Assembly: GCA_021155915.1 (NCBI GenBank)
Contig: JAJNBE010000022.1
Coordinates: 1 to 45,473, forward strand
Source: Solimicrobium sp.
GTDB taxonomy: Bacteria > Pseudomonadota > Gammaproteobacteria > Burkholderiales > Burkholderiaceae_D
DNA length: 45,473 nt
Reading direction: 5' to 3'
The position numbers were made by a program, and so were the translations under genes. Positions within the stretch are counted from its first letter, which is position 1. The number at the start of each line of letters is the position of its first letter. This document shows, piece after piece, positions 1-10,957 of this stretch. The notes under the pieces are model-generated. The model did not search any database. It was given only the letters and a program-made list of their open reading frames with translations, and was not told the DNA's origin.

Positions 1-147
1 CATGACAATTGCACGTGCGAATTGCTTTGCGGTATGCGGCAAAACGCTAGCTAACACGGCATCGTCACGTAAATGCACATGCCAATCGTCTGGTCGAATA
101 ATAGTGAGGGTATTGATTGAACTTGTAGAAGATAAATTAGGTGGCAT
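1..147 (-). CDS. pyrC: dihydroorotase, N-terminal part (gene continues past the left edge)
   Basis: Reading leftwards from an ATG at 147 gives 49 codons open to the window edge. They contain [15 protein letters not shown] and end in QFARAIVM, which match the start of class II dihydroorotase. The HVH pair provides metal ligands of the active site. The enzyme cyclises carbamoyl-aspartate to dihydroorotate in pyrimidine synthesis, in the cytoplasm. Only the first seventh or so of the usual 345-residue protein is present. The start is uncertain: no good ribosome site precedes the ATG, and an in-frame TTG lies five codons upstream at 162. An in-frame stop at 211-213 limits any further extension. 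Confidence 0.85.
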   Translation of the reverse strand, partial: MPPNLSSTSSINTLTIIRPDDWHVHLRDDAVLASVLPHTAKQFARAIVM

Positions 148-334
148 AGCAGATGATGTCAATCGTAAAACCGCTATTCTACCTTGCCGCTTTTCTCTTT
201 GGATCAGGATTCATTTTTAATGCAATTACTTTAGCATAGGCGCGCTACAGCTGGGTGCAGAGGCCTCATTGATGAGAGGGGTTATTAGGAATTTATATGA
301 GGCTCTTCAGTCCATTACTCTGTCTCATAGTGAT

Positions 335-367
335 AAAAAAACCACGCTTGCTAGGCGTGGTTTTTTT
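335..367. terminator. bidirectional rho-independent terminator
   Basis: A 7-bp perfect stem (341-347 with 355-361, ACCACGC/GCGTGGT) has a 7-nt loop. It is flanked by an A-run on the left and a T-run on the right, so it can act on either strand. It sits 18 bases beyond the stop of the minus-strand symporter gene, so its main role is probably to end that transcript before pyrC. Confidence 0.85.
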
Positions 368-384
368 ATTTCAGCCTAAGGACT

Positions 385-1701
385 TTAGGCTCGTTTTCCA
401 ACAGTTAAATGTTCCTCAGATTCTACCCGATATAACGGAATCACATCGGCCTGAGCATGAACTTCTTCCTCGGTGAACAAGCCGTTTTCCCATTTTGCCA
501 CTACCGCGGCAGCAATTGAATTACCCACAGCGTTTGTGGCAGAACGCCCCATATCGAGAAATTGATCAATACCTATCAGTAGTAGCAGTCCGGCTTCAGG
601 GATGTTGAACTGGTTTAATGTCGCTGCAATGACCACCAGCGATGCACGCGGTACGCCTGCCATTCCTTTGGAGGTCAGCATTAATAACAGCAACATTGTG
701 ATCTGAGTACCCAGTGATAAATGGATGCCATATGCTTGGGCAATAAACAAAATCGCGAAAGTGCAGTACATCATCGAGCCATCCAGATTGAAGGAGTAGC
801 CCATGGGTAACACGAAGCTGGAAACTTGTCGTTTCACACCAAATTTATCCAACGCACTTAAAATTTTCGGGTAGGCCGCTTCGGAACTGGCGGTGGAAAA
901 AGCCAGGAAAAATGGTTCACGAATCAATTTAATCAATTTGAAAATGCGCGGACCAAGAAACATAAAGCCAGCCGCAATTAACAAAGTCCACAAAACCGCT
1001 AATCCCAAGTAAAAACCGCCCATAAATTTAGCAAAAGTAACCAATACTCCCACACCCTGGGTAGTTACGATAGACGCCAGGCCGGTAAAAACAGCTAAGG
1101 GCGCCATTAACATAATAGAACCGGTGATACGCAACATTACTTGTGCAAGTTGATCGATAATCACCGTCAGCTTTTTACCGGCCTCGCCCAATGCTGCCAA
1201 GGCAGTTCCAAAGAAAAGTGAAAACACAACTATCTGCAAGACTTCATTGTTTGCCATGGCCTCTATCGGCGACTTCGGCACAAGATGTGCAACGAAATCT
1301 TTTAAAGAAAATGCACCGGTTTTCAAATTAGTTGCTGTTCCCACACTCGGCAAAGGGAGATTTAAATGAGCACCCAGTTGCATGTAGTTTGACAGCAATA
1401 GACCAACGGTGAGGGATGCTAACGAGGCAGTAACAAACCAGCTCATTGCCTTTATTCCAACGCGCCCTACCGCTTTTGAGTCACCCATATGCGCTATGCC
1501 GACCGTTAGAGTGGAAAAAACCAATAGCGAAATGATCATTTTGATCAAACGCAAGAAGATATCGGTAACAATAGAAATATAACCGGCCACTGTTGCTGCC
1601 GCTTTGCTATCAGGAAGCGTTTGGTGACAGATATAACCGACAATGATCCCCAAAATCATACCAATTAATATGTAAAGGGTTAATGGACGGCTTTTCTTCA
1701 T
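385..1701 (-). CDS. dicarboxylate/amino acid:cation symporter (DAACS family)
   Basis: This is a 438-residue inner-membrane protein of the SDF/DAACS family, which takes up C4-dicarboxylates or acidic amino acids with sodium or protons. Family signatures are clear in the C-terminal half: FSTASSEAAYPK near the first hairpin loop, YSFNLDGSMMY in the substrate/cation site, SKGMAGVPRASL in the second hairpin, and DQFLDMGRSATNAVGN in the last segment. Several hydrophobic helices cover the N-terminal half. The length fits the family (about 420-440). The start ATG is preceded by AGGTAGGA at good spacing. It is transcribed alone and ends just before a strong terminator. The sequence does not tell whether the substrate is glutamate, aspartate or a C4-dicarboxylate. 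Confidence 0.92.
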   Translation of the reverse strand: MKKSRPLTLYILIGMILGIIVGYICHQTLPDSKAAATVAGYISIVTDIFLRLIKMIISLLVFSTLTVGIAHMGDSKAVGRVGIKAMSWFVTASLASLTVGLLLSNYMQLGAHLNLPLPSVGTATNLKTGAFSLKDFVAHLVPKSPIEAMANNEVLQIVVFSLFFGTALAALGEAGKKLTVIIDQLAQVMLRITGSIMLMAPLAVFTGLASIVTTQGVGVLVTFAKFMGGFYLGLAVLWTLLIAAGFMFLGPRIFKLIKLIREPFFLAFSTASSEAAYPKILSALDKFGVKRQVSSFVLPMGYSFNLDGSMMYCTFAILFIAQAYGIHLSLGTQITMLLLLMLTSKGMAGVPRASLVVIAATLNQFNIPEAGLLLLIGIDQFLDMGRSATNAVGNSIAAAVVAKWENGLFTEEEVHAQADVIPLYRVESEEHLTVGKRA

Positions 1702-2042
1702 GTTAATTCCTACCTGGGGTGTTTAATTAAGCTAACATTATAAGGTGCACAGATTTTTTGCTCCGATTTTTATTAGTATCTAAACCTTGAGCTTATGGAA
1801 CACCGCTTATCGCAACAAAATTTGGGATCCTGCTAGATCAAGACCCGTCATTTTCGCCGAACCGTAGTCTAACAAACCATTTCACAAATTGCACAAAATT
1901 TGCGCATAACTTCCTAAGTAATTTCCCGTATAAAGCGACAAAAGTTGCCTTGACGATATTATTTAATTACAAGAAACTCGCAATAAGCCGTGAAATGATG
2001 ATCGATATGCTAATTTTTACCAAAAGATGTGTGCGACGAAAT
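1702..2042. other. intergenic region with a probable promoter for the symporter
   Basis: These 341 bases separate the symporter start from the stop of fadH and hold no convincing gene. On the minus strand a perfect TATAAT (forward 1737-1742) lies about 36 bases before the symporter ATG, without a recognisable -35 box. The rest is AT-rich and I see no terminator hairpin for fadH in it, so some readthrough from fadH into the symporter is possible. Confidence 0.4.
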
Positions 2043-4199
<2,157 letters not shown>

Positions 4200-4228
4200 C
4201 TAAGTGCGCTTCTTTAAGTTGACTGGCC

Positions 4229-4507
4229 GTACAAAACCTCTGAACTTAGGAAACTTTCCAGAAGATACACTCAATTCGTAAGCGCAATGCGGAGGTCTCA
4301 TACATGCACTGCGAAACCCTTGTATCGCAGTGCCGAAGCGGCCGTATGAATGCAGCAAAGAGAATCGAGGCAGTCTAGGAGGCTTAAAAGTAGTGCACTT
4401 AGCTTCGTAGCGCCCCTCACATTTCGCGACAGTTTCTTTAGTTCAATCATGAATATCCATTAGCTTCACCAATAAATTGCAGCGGTCTAATGGAAAATCT
4501 CGGTTTA
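4229..4507 (+). repeat. degenerate dispersed repeat, copy A (left flank of accessory island 1)
   Basis: This noncoding stretch aligns by eye, in the same orientation, with 8573-8914. Shared landmarks in order are AGGAAACTTTCC (about 4248), CATGCACTGCGAAACCCTT (4303-4321), a GGCTTAAAAG-like block, TTCGCGA, a GCTTCACCA block, AGCGG.CTAA, and a final TCGGTTTA. Copy A is more eroded than copy B and has lost the tandem 70-bp units. It ends 3 bases before the stop codon of the adjacent repeat-protein gene. It shows no open frame conserved with copy B, so it is probably not coding. Confidence 0.7.
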
Positions 4508-4510
4508 ATC

Positions 4511-7500
4511 CTACATTTCATCACGCCGAAATTTAGTAGGCCTAGGGTTAATTGCAGAGGCTTCTGTTTCCTGAAGCGGCAACCGTGCTATTTTTCTCTT
4601 GTGAACGTTTACACGCCATGTAATCGTGAGGTCAAGGAATTCTTGATAAGCGCTAATGACAGTCTCAGCGCCAGCTTCTGCTTCCGCCTCAGTTTCAATT
4701 TCGAACTCAGATTCATTACTCAGTGTCATATATAGTTCAGGTGTGCTAACTGGGCTCAATGTTCCGAACAAATCAATCAGTTTTTCACGCTCGACGTCGG
4801 GAAGTCTCTTGACCAAATTTCCATACGCCGTCACAGCCGCTATATGCCCGTCATAAAACGCAAGAAAGATGCCAGGCACACCATCACTATCTTCTGCCAA
4901 CAGCACATCAACCAGCCGGCTGAGTTCAGGATGACCTTGCAACAAAGGAAGGACTGCGCAGAATATTGCATCATAAGCAGAAATGGTAGCGGCATCCCCA
5001 TCTTGTAAAGCGAAACAGAGTCCCGATATGTCATTCTCATCTTTTGCAGCAAGCATATTGATCAGTTGGCATAATCCCTCATCGGGAAGCGAGCGTGGAA
5101 GCAATGGAAGCATTATGCGAACTATTTCCCCATAGGCGGTAATGGTAGTCGCATCCTCATCTTTTAAAGCGAAACAAAGTCCGGGTATGCCGTCCTCGTC
5201 TTTTGCAGTAAGCATATTGATCAGTTGGCCGCAATCCTTACCATCCAACTGACGCGGCAGCAGTGGAAGCGCTGTGCGCATTATTTCTCCATAAGCGTTA
5301 ATGGTAGCCGTGTTCCCGTCTCGTAACGCGAAGCAGAGTCCTGATATGCCCTGCTGATTTTTGGCAGCAAGCAAGTCGAGCACTTTGCCAGGCGCATGGT
5401 CACCAAGCAACCGAAACAATTTCTGGAGTACCTCTCCGTATGCTTTAATTGCGTCGGCATAGCCACGGCGAAGGGCCTTGTAGAGCCCCGATATGCCATC
5501 AGCGTTTTTTGCCGAAAGTAAATTGATCAGTTGTTCACCTGCTTTCTGGTTATCATGACGCAATGTTCTAAATGCTTTATCCGCCCAAGCTCTTCCAGTT
5601 TGTAATGAAAAATAGAGCCCTGGTATATTAAGATGATTTTTTGTGGCTACCTCAGCCAGATTGCTTTGCAGAATAGTACTAAATACTGTGTAAAGCACCT
5701 CTCCATAGGCGGTAATGGCAACGGACTGCCCTTTTCTTAAGGCCATAAAAAATCCAGGTATTCCCTTACCATCATTCGCGGCAAGTAGGACAGTCAGCTG
5801 GCTGCGTTCCTCTTCGTTCAGCTGCGGCAAAATGGTATGCAATACTTTTCCGTAGGCTGTAATGTTAGCCGCATAACCGTTCCTTAATGCTTTAAAAAAC
5901 CCGGGCAACCCCTTTACATTTTTTGCGGCGAGTAAGTCGATCAGTTGGCGACGTTCATTGCCATGTAACAAAGGAAGAAAGGCTCGCAGTACATCGCCAT
6001 AGGCGATAATGGTTTCCTCGCACTGATTTCCCTCTTCGTTTAAAACCGAAAAGAGACCTGGTGTACCACCATTATTTTTTGCGGCGAGCATGTCAATCAA
6101 CTGAATGCGCTCCCATCTGTGCAGCAATGGGAACACTGCGCGAAGTAACTCTCCATAGGCGCTAACGGTAGAGGCATGCCCATTCTGTAAAGCCACAAAA
6201 AGACCTGGTATGCCATCCTCAACTTTTGCGGCAAGCACGTCGATCAATTGCCCTCGCTCGTGGTCGTCCAGTAAGGGAAACACAGCGCGAAGCACTTCTC
6301 CATAAGCACTAACGACAGCGGCATCCCCATTTTGTAACGTTAGAAAAAGTTCTGGCGTCCCATCCGAATTTTTGGCGGCAAGCATATCGATTAGGTGGCT
6401 GCGCTCCTGTTCGCGCAACGAGGGAAACAATGTTCGGAGTACATCTCCATAGGCGGTGATGGCAGCAGTATTTCCATTTTTTAACACGAGACAGAAGCCG
6501 GGCATTCCATTAGGCAATTTTGCGATGAGCATGTCGATCAGTTGACTGCGCTCTGCGCCCTGAAGCAATGGGAACAATGTACAGAGCGCTTCCCCATAGG
6601 CAAAAACCGCGTTAGCGTGCCCTTTGTGAAAAAGTAGACAAAACCCCGGAACCCCGATATTTTTTGGAGCGAAAAAGTCAATAAGTCGATTGCGCTCCTG
6701 CACATGCAGCAATGGGAGCAAAGTGCAAAGTGCCTTCCCATACGCCGTAATAGTGTCTTCATACCCCTCCTCACTTCTTTGTAAAAGCACGAAGAATCCG
6801 GGTGTGCCCTCAGAATTTTTTGCGAGAAGTATATCAAGCAGTGGACTACGTTCATGCTCTTGCAGTAACGGAATCATTAGGCGGAGTACCTCTGCATAAG
6901 CCGCAATAGTACCCACATGCCCATTTTGTAATGCAAAATAGAGGCCCGATCTGCCAGAATTATCTTTTGCGTCCAGCAATTCGATCACTTGACCACGAGC
7001 ATGTTCGGAAAGCGATGGAAATATCGTGTAGAGCACCTCTCCATAAGCTGCAACGGTAGTGCAATGCCCTTTTTTTAATGCCCAAAAAAATGCCGATATA
7101 CCCTCAACATTTTTTACGGCAAGCGCTTCAATAAGGTGGCTGCGCTCAGTGTAGTACAACAGCGGAAATACTGACTTGAGCACCGTTCCATAGGCGGTAA
7201 CGGTGCTAGCATGCTCATTTCTTAATGCAAAATACAATCCCGGAATGCCATTAGATAGCTTTGAGGCAAACATATTAACTAGTTCGTGACGTTCATGTTC
7301 GCGTAGCAATGGAAGTATCGCGAGAAGTGTTTCTCCATAGGCGGTAATGGTAGCCGCATGGCCATTTTGGAACGCGAAACATAGTCCAGGGGTCGCATTC
7401 TCATCTTTTGCAGCGAGTAGGTTGATCACTTGGCTACGTTCATGATCCTGCAGTAAGGGAAACATGGCGCAAAGTGCTTCTCCATAGCAAGCAACGGCGG

Positions 7501-7738
7501 CTGCATGTCCCTCTACTAACCTGAAAAGGAGTTCTGGCGTTCCATTCTCATCTTTCCCAGCAAGTAGATTGAGCAGGTGGCGACGATCATCGGCATTCAA
7601 TAATGGAAGTAATAAGGAAACGACGTTTTTTACATCTTTCTCGTTGATAGCAGAAATTAATTCAGCTTTTTTACTTTCCCAATCTTGATAGTTTGGAAAA
7701 GGATAAATGGGGTTAGCAATGCTTACTATTGATTCCAT
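4511..7738 (-). CDS. giant ankyrin-like repeat protein, candidate secreted effector
   Basis: This 1075-residue protein consists almost wholly of about 20 tandem units of roughly 49 residues (44-53). The consensus is DGTPGLFFALQNGHAATITA, then YGEVLR..FPLL...ER, then LIDLLAAKN. The G.PGL..AL.NGH...I..Y part resembles an ankyrin helix pair, with an added third helix. There is no signal peptide or membrane segment. The tail is basic (RPTKFRRDEM) after an acidic EAEAEAEAG stretch. The start is set at the second Met because GAGGAAA lies about 8 bases before it, whereas the first Met at 7774 has no ribosome site. The protein resembles repeat regions of bacterial proteins that act inside host cells; an effector role is inferred only. 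It lies between two diverged copies of one repeat. Confidence 0.85.
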   Translation of the reverse strand: MESIVSIANPIYPFPNYQDWESKKAELISAINEKDVKNVVSLLLPLLNADDRRHLLNLLAGKDENGTPELLFRLVEGHAAAVACYGEALCAMFPLLQDHERSQVINLLAAKDENATPGLCFAFQNGHAATITAYGETLLAILPLLREHERHELVNMFASKLSNGIPGLYFALRNEHASTVTAYGTVLKSVFPLLYYTERSHLIEALAVKNVEGISAFFWALKKGHCTTVAAYGEVLYTIFPSLSEHARGQVIELLDAKDNSGRSGLYFALQNGHVGTIAAYAEVLRLMIPLLQEHERSPLLDILLAKNSEGTPGFFVLLQRSEEGYEDTITAYGKALCTLLPLLHVQERNRLIDFFAPKNIGVPGFCLLFHKGHANAVFAYGEALCTLFPLLQGAERSQLIDMLIAKLPNGMPGFCLVLKNGNTAAITAYGDVLRTLFPSLREQERSHLIDMLAAKNSDGTPELFLTLQNGDAAVVSAYGEVLRAVFPLLDDHERGQLIDVLAAKVEDGIPGLFVALQNGHASTVSAYGELLRAVFPLLHRWERIQLIDMLAAKNNGGTPGLFSVLNEEGNQCEETIIAYGDVLRAFLPLLHGNERRQLIDLLAAKNVKGLPGFFKALRNGYAANITAYGKVLHTILPQLNEEERSQLTVLLAANDGKGIPGFFMALRKGQSVAITAYGEVLYTVFSTILQSNLAEVATKNHLNIPGLYFSLQTGRAWADKAFRTLRHDNQKAGEQLINLLSAKNADGISGLYKALRRGYADAIKAYGEVLQKLFRLLGDHAPGKVLDLLAAKNQQGISGLCFALRDGNTATINAYGEIMRTALPLLPRQLDGKDCGQLINMLTAKDEDGIPGLCFALKDEDATTITAYGEIVRIMLPLLPRSLPDEGLCQLINMLAAKDENDISGLCFALQDGDAATISAYDAIFCAVLPLLQGHPELSRLVDVLLAEDSDGVPGIFLAFYDGHIAAVTAYGNLVKRLPDVEREKLIDLFGTLSPVSTPELYMTLSNESEFEIETEAEAEAGAETVISAYQEFLDLTITWRVNVHKRKIARLPLQETEASAINPRPTKFRRDEM

Positions 7739-8186
7739 GCCACGTTTTCCTCGGCTATTTATGTAAGAGCCCAAGCGGGCTAAGGTTAAATCAATTCACG
7801 GAATACTTCTGTCCTAACCGCAAAAAGAGCATGGCATGAGCGTTGCCGCCGGGCCTACCATTAAATTGCAACCGATAATTGCAGCCGAACAGAAGTTACC
7901 TGAGATAAAAAATTTTCTCCACTCCGGGATGCCTGAAAGAACTGATCGGAGAATTCTGTAGTTTACCATCTAAAACGAATTTGTCTTTTCCAACCATTTC
8001 CTTCACAAATAATCACACCAGCTTTAATTAACGCATTTCTTTTATATGAAGTTTGGCGTTCCGAATTCGTCCGAAGTGGGAGCGAGCCTAGCATCAGTAA
8101 TTTGAATAGAGTAGAAACACCTATAGCTGATTTTTTTGATAAGCACTACACTCACGACTGTTAACAACATTCTTAAGGTGAATCTA
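7739..8186. other. divergent intergenic region of island 1
   Basis: These 448 bases lie between the divergent starts of the ankyrin-like gene (minus) and the small coiled-coil gene (plus), and must hold both promoters. I see no gene. A small hairpin (7768-7781, AGCCC/GGGCT with a 4-base loop) falls in the presumed leader of the minus-strand gene. No clear -35/-10 pair stands out in either direction. Confidence 0.3.
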
Positions 8187-8483
8187 ATGCAAAATGGAGC
8201 TCGAGTAGGACAATTTGACAATAAAAGTCATTCATACGACAAAACATTTACAGAGATCAAAAGCGTAGAAGAACAAGAAAAAAGGTTGGCGGTTAAGAAG
8301 CAGGAAATACTTCATGGATTAGACCAGAGTATTGAAGAAGGAACTGAATCCATTAATCGATTAATGGAAAAAGCTGACGGCTTAACTTTTGAACGCACAC
8401 CATTAAAAGAAAAAAGAGAAACAGAAAAAGAACAAAAAAAATCCTATTTTAGTTTTTTGGACTGCTTTAATTGTTTTAAATAG
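8187..8483 (+). CDS. small charged coiled-coil protein, SNARE-like, with C-terminal cysteines
   Basis: The start ATG at 8187 is chosen because AAGGTG lies 6 bases upstream; a TTG at 8136 would add 17 residues but has no ribosome site. The 98-residue product is highly charged and predicted helical from about residue 20 to 85. Its stretch ESINRLMEKADGL has the same hydrophobic spacing as the second half of R-SNARE motifs (for example QKLSELDDRADAL in synaptobrevin). The C-terminus is aromatic and cysteine-rich (YFSFLDCFNCFK), which could be lipid-modified, but it is not a canonical CAAX box. No enzymatic domain is seen. Function is unknown; a host-directed membrane protein is one possibility. 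A plain coiled coil with chance similarity is the main alternative. Confidence 0.6.
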   Translation: MQNGARVGQFDNKSHSYDKTFTEIKSVEEQEKRLAVKKQEILHGLDQSIEEGTESINRLMEKADGLTFERTPLKEKRETEKEQKKSYFSFLDCFNCFK

Positions 8484-8572
8484 CTGACCAATTGGACAGT
8501 CTGAGATTAGTCAGAGTAGGACCCATTACATTCTTATGCTTCGTCGTCGCGTGATTTTCTGGTTATCGTTAT

Positions 8573-8914
8573 GCATGCACTGCGAAACCCTTTGAGCTCA
8601 GGAAACTTTCCGGGTAGGGAAAGTCCGTGCCGCAAGCGCAGTGCATGCACTGCGAATCCCTTGAGCTCAGGAAACTTTCCGGGTAGGGAAAGTCCGTGCC
8701 GCAAGCGCAGTGCATGCACTGCGAATCCCTTGCTCCACCGCTGAGGCGGCGGCCTATATGGCGCAAGGAGAAAAAACGCGGTCCAGGCAACTTAAAAGGA
8801 GTGCAATTGGCTTAGTAGCATTGCCTGCAATTCGCGATAATGTTCTTAGGCGGATAGTTAATGTTTATCGGCTTCACCACGAAGTTGTAGCGGCCTAAGG
8901 GAAGATTTCGGTTT
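8573..8914 (+). repeat. dispersed repeat, copy B, with tandem 70-bp units (right flank of island 1)
   Basis: Two nearly identical units (8573-8642 and 8643-8711) and the start of a third (8712 onward) each begin with GCATGCACTGCG. Each full unit also ends with the inverse CGCAGTGCATGC, overlapping the next unit. Inside each unit ACTTTCC and GGAAAGT can pair over a 6-base loop. After the third start the sequence continues into about 190 bases homologous to copy A at 4229-4507. The remaining bases of 8484-9029 show no gene. Several short frames cross the units, but they are by-products of the repeat. Confidence 0.8.
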
Positions 8915-9029
8915 ATTGGGGATAAAGGAAATGGCTTGGCATTATTCACCTGGTAAATAACGGCAGCTATTCATAAAACCATCATCAGACGAGCACAATG
9001 TAATAACTGTCTCCAATAAGAAATCATCA

Positions 9030-9863
9030 TCAATTGCCCAATATAACTTCTTGGTGTTGGGGACAATCCACCTGGAACAATTGGCGATCTGAGACACGCA
9101 TTGCAGTTAGTTTTCCTCCCCAAACACAGCCGGTATCTAAGCCAATCAGATTAGGCCGCATTAATAACCCAAGGGCAGACCAATGTCCAAAAATAATGTT
9201 CGTCGAATCCGTTTCTCTCCGATAATCAAACCACGCTTTATATCCAGCCGGTGCATTATCTAACCCTTTCTTTTCGTCGAATTCCATTTCACCGCTTTCT
9301 GTGCAAAACCGTAATCGGGTGAGCACATTAACGATACAACGCAATCGGTTCATCCCTTTGAGTTCTGTGCTCCATTTAGCAGGTTGATCACCGTACATAT
9401 CCAGAAAAAAATCAACAAAATTATCGCCTTGTAGCACTACTTCAACTTCATGCGCGTAATCCAATGTTTGTTGCACAGTCCAACTTGGCAAGACACCAGC
9501 ATGCACAATTAAATGCTGATCAATTTGAGCAGCTAACGGCCGGTGACGCAACCAATTGAGCAGCTCGTCTCGATCTGGCGCGTCCAAAATCGGACGCAAG
9601 TAGGTGTCATTACGTGAACGATGTGCTCCGTACGCCACTCCCAGCAAGCTTAAATCATGGTTGCCTAGCACGCTGTTTGCACGGTTTCCCATTGCAACTA
9701 ATTTACGTAGCGTTGACAATGAGTGCGGACCACGATTAACCAGGTCCCCTACAATAAATAAGTGTGCGTCTTTGTCTTGTTGCAAGATAAGTGCGTGTAA
9801 CGTCTCCAGTTGTTCGCAACAACCTTGAATGTCGCCAACCATATAGATGTGGTCGCTAGTCAT
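9030..9863 (-). CDS. apaH: bis(5'-nucleosyl)-tetraphosphatase, symmetrical
   Basis: The 277-residue protein is a calcineurin-type phosphoesterase that splits Ap4A symmetrically into two ADP. The metal-binding signatures are GDIQG (10-14), GDLVNRGPHS (39-48) and GNHD (67-70), followed by HAG (LIVHAGVLPSW) and a late FGHWSALG. Length matches E. coli ApaH (280). Its start overlaps the hemH stop by four bases (ATGA), so the two are probably co-translated from one transcript. In enterobacteria apaH sits with ksgA and apaG, which are absent here. Confidence 0.95.
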   Translation of the reverse strand: MTSDHIYMVGDIQGCCEQLETLHALILQQDKDAHLFIVGDLVNRGPHSLSTLRKLVAMGNRANSVLGNHDLSLLGVAYGAHRSRNDTYLRPILDAPDRDELLNWLRHRPLAAQIDQHLIVHAGVLPSWTVQQTLDYAHEVEVVLQGDNFVDFFLDMYGDQPAKWSTELKGMNRLRCIVNVLTRLRFCTESGEMEFDEKKGLDNAPAGYKAWFDYRRETDSTNIIFGHWSALGLLMRPNLIGLDTGCVWGGKLTAMRVSDRQLFQVDCPQHQEVILGN

Positions 9864-10957
9864 TGTTCTGCCCCCAACTTCTTAGCCAACACAATGCTAA
9901 TCGCCGCTTGCTTCTGCTTTTCATGCAAGGCCTCTGAACTGGTTGGCCAAGCATTCAAATGCGCTTGAGTAATCTCAGCTAAACCTCGTAACCAAAGCGG
10001 GTCTTCATTTAAACATGGAATATAGTTAAATTCAACGCCGCCAGCCATCATAAATTCGCGTCGTAGTTCAATGTTGATTTCTTCCAGGGTTTCCAAACAA
10101 TCACTGATAAATCCGGGGCAAATTATATCCACACGCTCTACACCTTTCTTTGCCAATGCCTGAACAGTCGGCAACGTATAGGGTTGCAACCACTGTGCTT
10201 TCCCAAATCGGGATTGAAAGGTTACGCTGTATTCACTCTCATTCAAGCTTAAACTTTGTGCTAATAATCGCGCCGTTTTCTGACATTCGCAGTGGTAAGG
10301 ATCTCCCAATAACAGAGTGCGCTTTGGAACGCCGTGAAAACTCATGATCAAATGCCCACTCCGCTGACGTTGATTCCAGTGAGTAAGTAAAGTGTTTTTT
10401 AACGCCTGAATATAAGCCGGGTGATCGTGATAATGCTTGATAAAACGCAGTTCAGGAACGTTCCTTACTTTTTTATAATAGGAAAATACGGCATCGTAGA
10501 TAGCGGCCGTGGTAGTGCCAGAATACTGCGGATAAGCGGGGAGGACTACCACGCGGTCACATCCATTTTTTTGCAATTTCTCTAGTACATCGGGCAAAGC
10601 TGGCTGGCCATAACGCATTGCTAGCACGACGTCCACCTCATGCCCAGTTTCGCCCAAGTAGCTACGCAAAAGCGTTGCCTGTTTTTGAGTGTGCACTTTT
10701 AACGGTGAACCTTCGCTGGTCCAAATCGCGGCGTATTTAGCTGCTGTTTTTTTTGAACGAAATGGGACAATGATGGCGTTAAGTAAGCACCACCAGATCA
10801 ATTTGGGAATTTCAACTACCCTGGTATCGGATAAAAATTCTCGCAGGAAAGGGCGTACTGCTTTTGCTGTCGGCGCTTCTGGTGTGCCAAGATTAACTAG
10901 TACCACAGCAGCTTTGCTTACTTTACCGTGTTGAAATGATTGGATTATTTTTGTCAT
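9860..10957 (-). CDS. hemH: ferrochelatase
   Basis: This 365-residue enzyme inserts ferrous iron into protoporphyrin IX, the last step of heme synthesis. Family features are VVLVNLGTPEAPTAKAVRPF at about residue 18, the catalytic His in MSFHGVPKRT, the GDPYHCECQKT segment, and the FISDCLETLEEI block with the catalytic acidic residues. The open frame extends 78 codons further upstream to 11191, but those residues are unlike any ferrochelatase, so the ATG at 10957 is chosen; no strong ribosome site is seen there. It overlaps apaH by four bases downstream. The early heme gene hemB is elsewhere in the window. Confidence 0.94.
   Translation of the reverse strand: MTKIIQSFQHGKVSKAAVVLVNLGTPEAPTAKAVRPFLREFLSDTRVVEIPKLIWWCLLNAIIVPFRSKKTAAKYAAIWTSEGSPLKVHTQKQATLLRSYLGETGHEVDVVLAMRYGQPALPDVLEKLQKNGCDRVVVLPAYPQYSGTTTAAIYDAVFSYYKKVRNVPELRFIKHYHDHPAYIQALKNTLLTHWNQRQRSGHLIMSFHGVPKRTLLLGDPYHCECQKTARLLAQSLSLNESEYSVTFQSRFGKAQWLQPYTLPTVQALAKKGVERVDIICPGFISDCLETLEEINIELRREFMMAGGVEFNYIPCLNEDPLWLRGLAEITQAHLNAWPTSSEALHEKQKQAAISIVLAKKLGAEQ

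Noticed and set aside
2..220. A 72-codon plus-strand frame at the left edge
   Set aside because: The opposite strand carries a clear dihydroorotase N-terminus over most of the same bases.
8573..8711. A CRISPR array
   Set aside because: There are only two full units, the whole 70-bp unit is repeated rather than repeat plus unique spacers, and no cas genes are nearby.
8573..8711. RNase P RNA or a similar structured RNA, suggested by the GGAAAGTCC string
   Set aside because: The similarity is limited to a few bases, the unit is too short, and it is tandemly repeated.
8534..8898. Short frames over the tandem units and copy B (for example 8710-8898)
   Set aside because: They are by-products of the repeated DNA. 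The homologous copy A does not keep the frames open.
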